32,746 nt of DNA from Candidatus Magnetaquicoccus inordinatus (GTDB lineage: Bacteria > Pseudomonadota > Magnetococcia > Magnetococcales > Magnetaquicoccaceae), in assembly GCF_004217665.1 (NCBI RefSeq), contig NZ_RXIU01000013.1, positions 1 to 32,746 of the forward strand. Reading direction: 5' to 3'. Position 1 is the stretch's first letter, and every line of letters starts with the position of its first letter. A program made the translations under genes and the position numbers. This document shows positions 16,028 through 23,979 of the stretch, piece after piece. Below the pieces are notes generated by a model. It searched no databases. It was not told where the DNA came from and saw nothing but the letters and a program-made list of their open reading frames with translations.

Positions 16028-17290
16028 TTACAAACGATTTTGCAGTGTCTGCACCAACCGTTCGCCGATCTCTTCTTTGGCCAGCAACGGCCATATCTCC
16101 TGCTGACCCGAGCGATGCAACAGAGTGACCTGATTGGTCAGACTGCCAAAAGCGCAACCGGGAGCCAGCACATTGTTGAGCAATAATAAATCACAACCTT
16201 TGCGCGCCAATTTTTCCTTGGCCAAAGGCACAAGCTGTGCGGCTGCATCCTCCGTCTCCGCCGTTTCGGCGGCAAATCCAACCAACAGGGGACGCGCTCG
16301 ATTTTTTTGTGCCAGGCGATTGGCTCTCTCTCCCAAGGCCAGCAAAATATCTGGATTTTGCGTCAGCTTGAGTGACAACTCCCCATCCAGCTCTTTTTTG
16401 ATTTTGCTGGCCCGACGGCTGGCCGGGCGATAATCTGCCACTGCCGCTGTCAAAATGGCACAACTGAGCTGCTGTCCAGGTCGCGTCCATTTGTCCCATT
16501 GCTGCAAAGTGGCCTCATACATCTCCTGTGCTGACTCTACCGCAAGTGCTTCTGCACCCCAGGGAGGAGCCATCTCCACAGCTCCATGAATCAGGGTAAC
16601 CTCCGCTCCCGCCCGCAATGCAGCCTGTGCAATGGCCCAGCCCATACGGCCACTGGAACGGTTTGAGATATAACGGACCGGATCCAACTCTTCTCGCGTC
16701 GGACCGGCTGTAAGCAATATGCGATGGCCTAACAATATTTTAGGCGACAACAGGCGCCGACCTGCTTCCAGTATGCGTTCTGCCTCTGCCATCCGGCCCA
16801 CACCCTGTTCACCACACGCCAAGGCACCACTCTCTGGGCCAACCAACAGCAAGCCATCCGCTTGCAGTTGAGAAATGTTACGTTGTGTTGCGGGATGTTG
16901 CCACATGCCACTGTTCATCGCTGGGGCCAGCACAATCGGTTTGCGTCGTACCAAAGCCAACGCCGACAACAGATCATCCGCCAAGCCACTGGCCAACTTG
17001 GCTATCCGATTGGCTGTTGCCGGCGCAATAATCAACAGATCGGCCTCTTGTGCCAAACGGATATGATCCATGCCATCGGCAGCTTGCGGAGTAAACAGAT
17101 CCTGGTAGACCGGATGTCCCGCCAGCGCCTGTACAGTCAGAGGGGTGACAAATTGTGTGGCTGAGGCAGTGAGCACTGGCCATACCCGTGCTCCTTGTTC
17201 CCGCAATAAACGTATCAACTCCAACGTTTTGTAGGCTGCTATTCCGCCCCCAAAGGCCACGACTACTGTTTTGTTTGCCCAAAAAGCCAC
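16028..17290 (-). CDS. coaBC: Bifunctional phosphopantothenoylcysteine synthetase/decarboxylase
   Basis: The N-terminal half is the FMN-dependent decarboxylase CoaC (GGGIAAYKTLELIRLL, PATANRIAKLASGLADDLL, PAMNSGMW, and catalytic Cys in GALACGEQGVGRM). The C-terminal half is the ligase CoaB (LLTAGPTREELDPVRYISNRSSGRMG, TAAVADYRP, GFAAET). It makes 4'-phosphopantetheine, downstream of PanB/C/D in the same pathway. The start is set at GTG 17290 because GGAGGAAGA lies 9 bases upstream, giving 420 residues. A TTG at 17317 would place that ribosome site inside the gene. Confidence 0.95.
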   Translation of the reverse strand: MAFWANKTVVVAFGGGIAAYKTLELIRLLREQGARVWPVLTASATQFVTPLTVQALAGHPVYQDLFTPQAADGMDHIRLAQEADLLIIAPATANRIAKLASGLADDLLSALALVRRKPIVLAPAMNSGMWQHPATQRNISQLQADGLLLVGPESGALACGEQGVGRMAEAERILEAGRRLLSPKILLGHRILLTAGPTREELDPVRYISNRSSGRMGWAIAQAALRAGAEVTLIHGAVEMAPPWGAEALAVESAQEMYEATLQQWDKWTRPGQQLSCAILTAAVADYRPASRRASKIKKELDGELSLKLTQNPDILLALGERANRLAQKNRARPLLVGFAAETAETEDAAAQLVPLAKEKLARKGCDLLLLNNVLAPGCAFGSLTNQVTLLHRSGQQEIWPLLAKEEIGERLVQTLQNRL

Positions 17291-17326
17291 CGCACTCTTC
17301 CTCCGCTGCTGCTGCAAGAGGTTCCG

Positions 17327-17354
17327 ATTATCGACTTTTTTTTGTTTAAGTCAA
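17327..17354 (-). promoter_or_regulatory. Sigma-70 promoter of coaBC
   Basis: On the minus strand, TTGACT (17354-17349) and GATAAT (17332-17327) are separated by 16 bases, most of them A. The predicted transcript starts about 30 bases before the coaBC GTG. It lies in the 174-base gap after the last GGDEF-like gene, so coaBC need not depend on read-through. Confidence 0.7.
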
Positions 17355-17464
17355 TCAAAATGTAACACAGTATCCCGACTTGTAAAAAAATTACGAACTT
17401 TGTCCGTCCATTGAGCAGTCGGAAAACGCTCCCTGTCAACTGCGCCGCAGAATGTGCGCTTTGC

Positions 17465-18784
17465 TTATTTCCGTAGGTGGGGGGTAGGGGAGGAGTGTTT
17501 CCGTGATGGTACTGTATGAATGCGTGTTCCTCCCGCACGCAGGGCCTCTTTGGCGGCCAAGGTTGCCAGTCCCAACAAGGTTTCGGTATTGTCTCCGTTC
17601 TCATAGCCGGCAACCCCATAGCCGCTGCGTACAACCAAACGGGCATCGGGTAGTTCAAAACGGGTACGATCCAAAATGCTGCGCCAATAACCTGCCAACT
17701 CCACAGCCTTGCTTTCGTTCAGGGCCAAAGCGATCAGGACGAAGGTTTCCTCATTATATCTGGCCAGATACTCTCCAGGCTTCATCAAGGAGACCAGGCG
17801 ACCTGCTACGGCAGCAAGCAAACGGTGCACGCGCTCACGACCAAGATCCTGGACGATTCCCGCATAATCATCCACCACCAGGGCGACCAGCGCAAAACCT
17901 TCAGGAGCCTCTTCTTGCTTGACCTGTTCCAAACGTGCCAACAGACCAAAACGATTGGGCAAACCAGACACCGAGTCCAGTAACCGTTCGTCACGTGTCT
18001 CCATCAGGGCCCAATCGGCCTGGCGTACCAACAGTCGCGAACGCTCCACCACATCTTCCGCTTCGCGCAGTCGATACCGCACATCCACGGTACGCTCACG
18101 AAAACGACGTACTGCAACCACCAACTGCTCTTGTATGCGCGGCCAATCCAGCTCCTCGTCACTCTTTTCTGTGGCCTGCAAAATGGCAGCGAGCTCCTCA
18201 TCTTCTCCTGCTATCAACTGCACTCCTTCGTTGAGTTTGACCATGGTTTGCCGCAATAACAGGCGCAAGGCATCCTGTTCCCGTTGCCATTGGGCACGCA
18301 GTTTATGTTCGCGTTGGATCAAAACACCCAGTTGTCGTCCCATCTCCGACCAGGTGCCAGGATGCTCAACGCTGAACAGCTCCTGGATCGTCCGCCCCCC
18401 CAGAACAATCAAAGCCTCCTGGGCCAAGGTCAGGGGAAAAGGGGGATCTGTTTCCGGGAGTGGGGCCATCTTGCTTAACGATTCCAGCCACACGGCAATC
18501 TCTTGGACCGCCGGAGCAATGTTTTCATATTGAAAATGGCTTGTCGTCTGCAACTGGCGCAGCAAACGTCCTACCCGTGCCTGTTTATCCTGCACTCCCG
18601 CCAGCGCCGGAACCACAAGACGCTCCAGAAGCAAAATAGCCGCTTGCCGTAACGAATCCTGTTCCTGCACGCAGATGCCATGCAGAAACAGATCCTTGGC
18701 TAAACGTAACGCCTCTCTGCTCTGGGCAGGCTCCTGGTCGAGAAGGGTACGAATGCGTTGCAGAGTACTGCGTGTTTCGCCCAT
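17465..18784 (-). CDS. Degenerate GGDEF-domain protein, downstream copy
   Basis: A 439-residue cytoplasmic protein. A helical N-terminal region (1-265) leads to a GGDEF-type domain at about 270-430, starting DSVSGLPNRFGLL. The signature is degenerate: where active diguanylate cyclases have RYGG(D/E)EF, this has RYNEETF (about 342-348), so it should not make c-di-GMP. It may instead bind the nucleotide or act as a scaffold. GGGGGAGAAGAG precedes the ATG at 18784. The N-terminal half resembles the neighbouring gene, indicating tandem duplication. Confidence 0.8.
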   Translation of the reverse strand: MGETRSTLQRIRTLLDQEPAQSREALRLAKDLFLHGICVQEQDSLRQAAILLLERLVVPALAGVQDKQARVGRLLRQLQTTSHFQYENIAPAVQEIAVWLESLSKMAPLPETDPPFPLTLAQEALIVLGGRTIQELFSVEHPGTWSEMGRQLGVLIQREHKLRAQWQREQDALRLLLRQTMVKLNEGVQLIAGEDEELAAILQATEKSDEELDWPRIQEQLVVAVRRFRERTVDVRYRLREAEDVVERSRLLVRQADWALMETRDERLLDSVSGLPNRFGLLARLEQVKQEEAPEGFALVALVVDDYAGIVQDLGRERVHRLLAAVAGRLVSLMKPGEYLARYNEETFVLIALALNESKAVELAGYWRSILDRTRFELPDARLVVRSGYGVAGYENGDNTETLLGLATLAAKEALRAGGTRIHTVPSRKHSSPTPHLRK

Positions 18785-18798
18785 GACTCTTCTCCCCC

Positions 18799-20193
18799 CT
18801 AACAAACACGCACTCGACGTGGTGCACTCTGCTCCTCGGCACGCCAACTGTGTGCCGCCGCTGCCAGGCGGTCGGTGGTCTCCAGCATTTGTGCCACATC
18901 CATTCCTGGCTGAAAGGCTGCGCATCCCGAATTGACATGCAGCACAATCTCGCGTCCATCCAGCTCAAAGCTGATCTCCTCCAGGATTTGACTGATGCTG
19001 CTGCCCATTTGTTCCCCAGATTTTACATCATATTTCGGTAATAGAATGACCATACGCTCTGTGCTCAAACGCGACAGAAAAGCTTGATCGGGCAGATGTG
19101 GACGCATCTCCTGGATAATCGCCAGAAGCAGACGTTGTTCCAGGGAGCCTGGCATCTGTGGTGCCGTTTGCTTGATCTGTTCGATGAGGGGCATGAGTTC
19201 ATAAAAATGAAACAACAACAAAGAAAAGCCCTCTCCCAAATGGACGGCGCGATCCAGATGGCGGTGCAGATGTGCCATAAAGGCAAAACGATCGGGAATG
19301 CCGGTGGTCGGATCGAGAAATTGTTCGCGACGCGCTTGTGCCAGTGTGGCTTCCAACTGATCAATGCGTTGCTTGAACTGTTCGGCCCGCTGGCGTGCTG
19401 CATCCTGTTGGGCGCGCAGATCCTGCGCTTCCTTAAAGAGTTCAGCCGCTTGCGTATGCAATAGGGAGTGCGCACGCGCCATATCCAAACGGCCATCCGC
19501 TAACCGCATGGAGGCTAACAGCCGTGTGCGTTCACTCTGTCGATAGCCCATTTGTGCCAACAGCTCTTCCAACTCACTGGCCAAACGCCACAGCGTTTCA
19601 TGCGCTTGTCGGCGTCGGCGCTGCCAGGGTGGGGTGGCCGCTTTGTGTCCTGCCTGAGCAATCTGGGTGAGTAAACCTTGCAGCATCGGCCAATCCTCAA
19701 CGCTCTCTTCGTGCCACGGCTGCAAGCGACGCAGCAGACTCTCTTCGGATTCACCAATCAGGCGCAACAGGGTGGTCAAACGGTAATAGAGGGATTTGGG
19801 AAGTGGATCGGTTATCGCAGTGGGGGGGATGGCTGTCGGCATGCCAGCGCTCAAAAGAGCAAGCGCCTCCTCCAGGAGTGCCCGATTGGCCGCAACCTGC
19901 CCTGGATCCCGCTCATCCTCTACAGCATGTGCCGCACGTTTTTGAAAATGTTCTTGTAAACGACCTGCTACCTCCTGGAGAGAGGGATCATGTTGCAAGG
20001 CCGGGAGTATCATCTGCTCAATCAATTGTGCCACAGCCAGAGCCGCCGTTTGCACCTCACGCGCACATAAAGGGCGATGCAACATCTGTTCACAGTGCGC
20101 CAAGGCACGAATGGGATCAGCAGGCTTGCCATTCAATAGATCCAGAAGCTGTTCCAAATCTTCACTGGTGGAATAGCCGGCCTTACGCTCCAT
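18799..20193 (-). CDS. Degenerate GGDEF-domain protein, upstream copy
   Basis: A 464-residue protein with an N-terminal helical region similar to its neighbour (LLNGKPADPIRALAHCEQML, then PAL), a long coiled coil (about 235-290, rich in Glu, Gln and Arg), and a GGDEF-like domain from DPTTGIPDRFAFMAHL (about 294) to the end. The active motif is replaced by RLSTERMVILLP (about 375), so cyclase activity is unlikely. The ATG at 20193, with GGAGAG upstream, lies one base after the deacetylase stop. Confidence 0.8.
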   Translation of the reverse strand: MERKAGYSTSEDLEQLLDLLNGKPADPIRALAHCEQMLHRPLCAREVQTAALAVAQLIEQMILPALQHDPSLQEVAGRLQEHFQKRAAHAVEDERDPGQVAANRALLEEALALLSAGMPTAIPPTAITDPLPKSLYYRLTTLLRLIGESEESLLRRLQPWHEESVEDWPMLQGLLTQIAQAGHKAATPPWQRRRRQAHETLWRLASELEELLAQMGYRQSERTRLLASMRLADGRLDMARAHSLLHTQAAELFKEAQDLRAQQDAARQRAEQFKQRIDQLEATLAQARREQFLDPTTGIPDRFAFMAHLHRHLDRAVHLGEGFSLLLFHFYELMPLIEQIKQTAPQMPGSLEQRLLLAIIQEMRPHLPDQAFLSRLSTERMVILLPKYDVKSGEQMGSSISQILEEISFELDGREIVLHVNSGCAAFQPGMDVAQMLETTDRLAAAAHSWRAEEQSAPRRVRVC

Positions 20194-20194
20194 G

Positions 20195-21559
20195 TTACTC
20201 TCCAGAAATCGCTGAGGTTGGCGAAGGGGCCGCAACATGGGCCGGAGCAGGAGATGCTTCTCCCAGTGTGGGGAGAGCTTCTGGCCGTTTGCTGGCGGTG
20301 GCCGGCAGTTCAGGATAGCGGGCACGGGCGGCAGCCGGGCGTAAAAATCGGGAAACACGCTGTACACGAATCCCCTTGCCAGGCAAGGTTGGTAGCCACT
20401 GCTGTAAGGCAGCCACCGTTGCCCGATAGGGGTGCCCAATCCCAATGGCCTCGCCATGACTGAGAGCCAACCGCTCCAGGCGATGCAACTGCCTTAAGAT
20501 GGCCCCTTCTTCTGCTGTATTGTCCAGAAATATATCGCGCACAGCGGTTGGTACCTGTTGTGCCAGCGCACGGTCAGCGGCAACCGAATTGTCTGAGGTG
20601 CGGCTGTCGATAAAAAAGAGCTGCTTTTCCAACAATACCTGCATCGCGCTATCCATGGCAACCGCTTGTTCCGTCAAACGGGATCCCATATGGTTGTTGA
20701 TGCCCACCACCTCCGGCAGTTGTGCCAGATTTTCCCGCAATATCGCTTGCTGCCGCTGTGTATCCATCTGCAGCAGCATTGCCCCTGGTCCCGGTGAGGT
20801 GTGAGGATAGCGTAACGGCTCCATCGGTTGGTGCAGCAGCATCTCTTTGCCCAATTTTTTCCCCAAGCGGGCGACTTCACGAGTAAAAGGAACTTTTGGC
20901 AGAATGGCCAGGGTAATATCCGCCGGAAGCTCGGTAATCGCCTTGGAGTGTGGCCAGTCATAACCCAGATCATCGATAATGATGGCCAAAGTTCCCAATG
21001 TCCGTTCACCCCGACTGGTGGTGGTCGTGGCAGCAGTACGCGGACGTGTCGGTGTACGCTCTTTTTTTCCAGCCGGTTGCGGCTCTTCATACAGGAGTGC
21101 TGCTGGTGTCGCTGTGGCTGTTGCAGCGGTCGGAGCAGAACTTGCTGTTTCTGCTCCAGGGGTTGGTGGAGGAGTGACCTCTGGACTCTCCGGTGATGTG
21201 GAGGTTGTGGGTGTCACAAAGGTCAAATCGGGTCCACTGGGACGCGCCGTTGCCGGATCCACAGGCGGCACAATTGCCACAGAGGGTTTGCTGCCACGCA
21301 TACTCTCCGCCAAAATCAGCCGCAACGGTTCATGATCCAACACTACCGTTGCGGGTGGGGCTGGGGCAGGCACAGCAACTGGCGGGCTGATCTTTTCGGA
21401 GAAAAGCTGGCCTTTATTGCCTGCGCTGTTTGATTCCGGTACTGTTCCAGAACCTTTGTCAAACCAGCGTACCACTCCCCACGCCGCCAAAAGCAGCAGC
21501 AACAGCACTGCCAACCAGCGGAGTTTGCCTGGCCAGTTACCGGTTGCTGGTCCGTTCAA
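20195..21559 (-). CDS. Divergent polysaccharide deacetylase family protein
   Basis: A 454-residue, membrane-anchored periplasmic protein: one N-terminal transmembrane helix (about 13-30), a Pro/Thr/Ala-rich linker (about 35-190), then a PF04748-type domain with LAIIIDDLGYDW, LLHQPMEP, GINNHMGSRLT and FFIDSRTSDNSVAA. Catalytic activity of this family is not established; members commonly neighbour ctpA and envC genes. The start appears to be a TTG at 21559 with AGGAAA about 8 bases upstream, overlapping ctpA by 23 bases. A Pro/Ala-rich tail follows the domain. Confidence 0.88.
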   Translation of the reverse strand: MNGPATGNWPGKLRWLAVLLLLLLAAWGVVRWFDKGSGTVPESNSAGNKGQLFSEKISPPVAVPAPAPPATVVLDHEPLRLILAESMRGSKPSVAIVPPVDPATARPSGPDLTFVTPTTSTSPESPEVTPPPTPGAETASSAPTAATATATPAALLYEEPQPAGKKERTPTRPRTAATTTTSRGERTLGTLAIIIDDLGYDWPHSKAITELPADITLAILPKVPFTREVARLGKKLGKEMLLHQPMEPLRYPHTSPGPGAMLLQMDTQRQQAILRENLAQLPEVVGINNHMGSRLTEQAVAMDSAMQVLLEKQLFFIDSRTSDNSVAADRALAQQVPTAVRDIFLDNTAEEGAILRQLHRLERLALSHGEAIGIGHPYRATVAALQQWLPTLPGKGIRVQRVSRFLRPAAARARYPELPATASKRPEALPTLGEASPAPAHVAAPSPTSAISGE

Positions 21560-23054
21560 ACCGGTTTCCTGACAGCAAACCCGCTACTTGCGCACCCTGT
21601 TTTTTGTCCAAGAGGTTGTGCATCACTTGCAAGCCGCGCAGCAGATCCAAGGCGCGTTGCAATTGATAATCCTCTTTGCTGTGACCGGTAATCCGGTCAG
21701 AATCTTCGAGATTTTTCTCTTTTGGTTTTGCGCGGCTATCCTGCCCATCCTTGAGTCGTTCCAGCAGTTTGTCATTATCCTTATCGGAGTTTTTATCAGA
21801 GTTGCCCCCCTCTTCGGACTCCTTGCCCTTCTCCTTTTGCCGTCCTTTATTCTCCTCGTTGGCCGCATCGGCATTTTTCAGATGACCCTTCAAATCGGCC
21901 TCTGTTGGCCGACGATCACTGCCTTCCCGTTTGTTGCCGCTCAAATCCAGATCTTCAACAACAATATCCGGGGCGATACCTTTGGCCTGAATGGAACGTC
22001 CGCTGGGGGTATAATATTGTGCTGTGGTCAAACGCAATCCTGAACCATCCGACAAGGGAATAATGGTTTGCACCGAACCTTTGCCAAACGAGTTGGTGCC
22101 CATGATCACCGCACGTTTATGATCCTGCAGGGCCCCCGCGACAATTTCTGATGCCGATGCCGAACCGGCGTTGATCAACACCACAATGGGAGCATTGCTG
22201 AGCAAATCACCGGGTCGGGCTTCAAAGCTCATATCCTTGCCAGCGATACGTCCTTTGGTATAGACGATCAAACCTTTTTCCAGGAAGGCGTCGGCCACCT
22301 CTACCGCCTGATCCAGCAGACCACCCGGATCATTGCGTAAGTCCAACACCAACCCTTTCAAGCCCTCTTTGCCCGCTGATTTTTTCAACTCATCCAATGC
22401 CTGCTCCAGCAGAGGCATGGTCTGTTCGTTAAATTGGGCAATACGAGCATAGCCGATTTGTCCGGCCTCCAAACGCCATTTGACGCTGCGTACTTTGATG
22501 ATGTCGCGGACAATTTTGAAGGTCAGCAGTTTGCTCGCCCCTTTGCGCAAAATGGTCAACTGCACAGCGGTTCCAGGCTTGCCGCGCATTCTCTTGACCG
22601 CATCTGGCAGGCTCATCTCTTCGGAGCTTTCTTCGTCGATTTTGACAATCAGATCGCCAGCTTTGACTCCCGCCTGAAAGGCAGGGGTATCTTCGATGGG
22701 GGAGACCACCAAAATGCCCCGCTCCGATTGCGAGATTTCAATTCCTAGCCCGCCAAACTCTCCTTTGGTATCGACCCGCATCTCCTTGAAGCTTTCCGGG
22801 GTCAGAAAAGAGGAGTGCGGATCCAAAGATTTCAGCATCCCTTGGACAGCGCCATAGAGGACCGATTTTTCATCGATCTCTTCGACATAGTTCTGTTTGA
22901 CCAGGGAAAAGACTTCGGAAAAGACCCGTAATTTTTCATAAGTGACCTGGCTGACGGCCAGCACATTGTCGGCTGCCATATGCAGGCCAGCCAGCACGGC
23001 CAGAAGAATCAGGCCAACAAGAAACGGGCGTTTTGCCCGAAGGGAAGTTTTCAT
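21537..23054 (-). CDS. ctpA: Carboxy-terminal processing protease (S41)
   Basis: A 505-residue periplasmic serine protease. From ATG 23054 (AAGGAG 9 bases upstream) come a signal segment (about 10-30), a helical region, a PDZ domain (about 95-185, with EFGGLGIEI and AGVKAGDLIVKID), and the S41 core with NAGSASASEI (catalytic Ser300) and SFGKGSVQT (Lys325). After GIAPDIVVEDLDL a highly charged Lys/Glu/Asp/Asn-rich stretch (about 375-460) precedes a C-terminal helix. These proteases trim envelope proteins, often murein hydrolases and their regulators, which suits the adjacent envC-like gene. Confidence 0.95.
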   Translation of the reverse strand: MKTSLRAKRPFLVGLILLAVLAGLHMAADNVLAVSQVTYEKLRVFSEVFSLVKQNYVEEIDEKSVLYGAVQGMLKSLDPHSSFLTPESFKEMRVDTKGEFGGLGIEISQSERGILVVSPIEDTPAFQAGVKAGDLIVKIDEESSEEMSLPDAVKRMRGKPGTAVQLTILRKGASKLLTFKIVRDIIKVRSVKWRLEAGQIGYARIAQFNEQTMPLLEQALDELKKSAGKEGLKGLVLDLRNDPGGLLDQAVEVADAFLEKGLIVYTKGRIAGKDMSFEARPGDLLSNAPIVVLINAGSASASEIVAGALQDHKRAVIMGTNSFGKGSVQTIIPLSDGSGLRLTTAQYYTPSGRSIQAKGIAPDIVVEDLDLSGNKREGSDRRPTEADLKGHLKNADAANEENKGRQKEKGKESEEGGNSDKNSDKDNDKLLERLKDGQDSRAKPKEKNLEDSDRITGHSKEDYQLQRALDLLRGLQVMHNLLDKKQGAQVAGLLSGNRFERTSNR

Positions 23055-23118
23055 ACACTGGCTCCTTGAAACGACGCATGGCACTGTGCGCACGATAATC
23101 CTCTGCAGGATTACATTT

Positions 23119-23979
23119 TTAGTGCATCAGGCTGGCCATTTTATCGCTGTGTGCCCTGTCGCGAGCCAGCCAACGCCGGGGATTTTCCGGTCGGTTTCCT
23201 TTGCGAATCTCAAAATAAAGACCGGGAACGCCATCGACGCTACCGGTTTTACCACTTTTGGCAATCACTTGGCCAGGTTCGACAACATCCCCTTTGGCCA
23301 CCAACAGATCGCGGTTATGTCCATACAAGGAGTAGACACGTCCTCCATGATTGAGGATGGTCAACAACCCATAACCGCGAAACCAACCCGCATAGACCAC
23401 TTGACCACGGGAACTGGCACGTACATCGGCATTTTCCGGCACGCGGAAAAAGAGTCCCGATGAGCGATTGACCGCAGAGCCATTCACCGGACCGAGGAAG
23501 GTGCCCATGCGCCGTTCTGCGGTGGCGGAAAAGATGCTGCGTTTGCCGCGTGTCGGTTGTCCCTGGTGCGCTGCTCCGTTGCGTTTATAGCTCCGGCGGG
23601 CAAAAGATTTTCCCTTTGTGCGCTGCCATTTGCTTTTGTGCAACTGTTCACCGTGCCCGGCGGAGAGTGTTCCCTGTTTGCGTGCATACAGGCCCACTCC
23701 ACCATTTTTGCGGCGCTTCTGGGTTGCAAAATTTTTCTTGCCCCGTTGTGCGGAAGAGAGAGCTGCTTTTTTTCGCCGCTGCTTACTGCTCTCCACCTGT
23801 TGCCCTTCTAATCCATACATCAATCGGCTGTGCTCGGCAAGGCGAACCTGTGTGGAGAAGCCGTGATTTTCGCTGGCCATGCTCTCCGGCGCCAGCAACA
23901 GCAGTATGGCCAGCGCCATGCAGGCAACCATCATATACCAACTATGCCACAAGCGTCTCATATTTTTTATGCTGTTCAT
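23119..23979 (-). CDS. EnvC-like degenerate LytM/M23 protein
   Basis: A 286-residue exported protein: hydrophobic signal (about 14-35), a strongly basic low-complexity linker (about 65-150, rich in Lys, Arg, Gln and Gly), and a C-terminal LytM domain beginning GLFFRVPENADVRAS. Zinc ligands of active M23 enzymes are missing (LFFRVPEN in place of the first His/Asp motif; LYFEIRKG in place of HFE), as in E. coli EnvC, which activates amidases instead of cutting murein. SLYGHN, GQVIAKSGKTGS and NPRRWL support the family. The long EnvC coiled coil is absent. ATGA overlap with gpmI. Confidence 0.85.
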   Translation of the reverse strand: MNSIKNMRRLWHSWYMMVACMALAILLLLAPESMASENHGFSTQVRLAEHSRLMYGLEGQQVESSKQRRKKAALSSAQRGKKNFATQKRRKNGGVGLYARKQGTLSAGHGEQLHKSKWQRTKGKSFARRSYKRNGAAHQGQPTRGKRSIFSATAERRMGTFLGPVNGSAVNRSSGLFFRVPENADVRASSRGQVVYAGWFRGYGLLTILNHGGRVYSLYGHNRDLLVAKGDVVEPGQVIAKSGKTGSVDGVPGLYFEIRKGNRPENPRRWLARDRAHSDKMASLMH

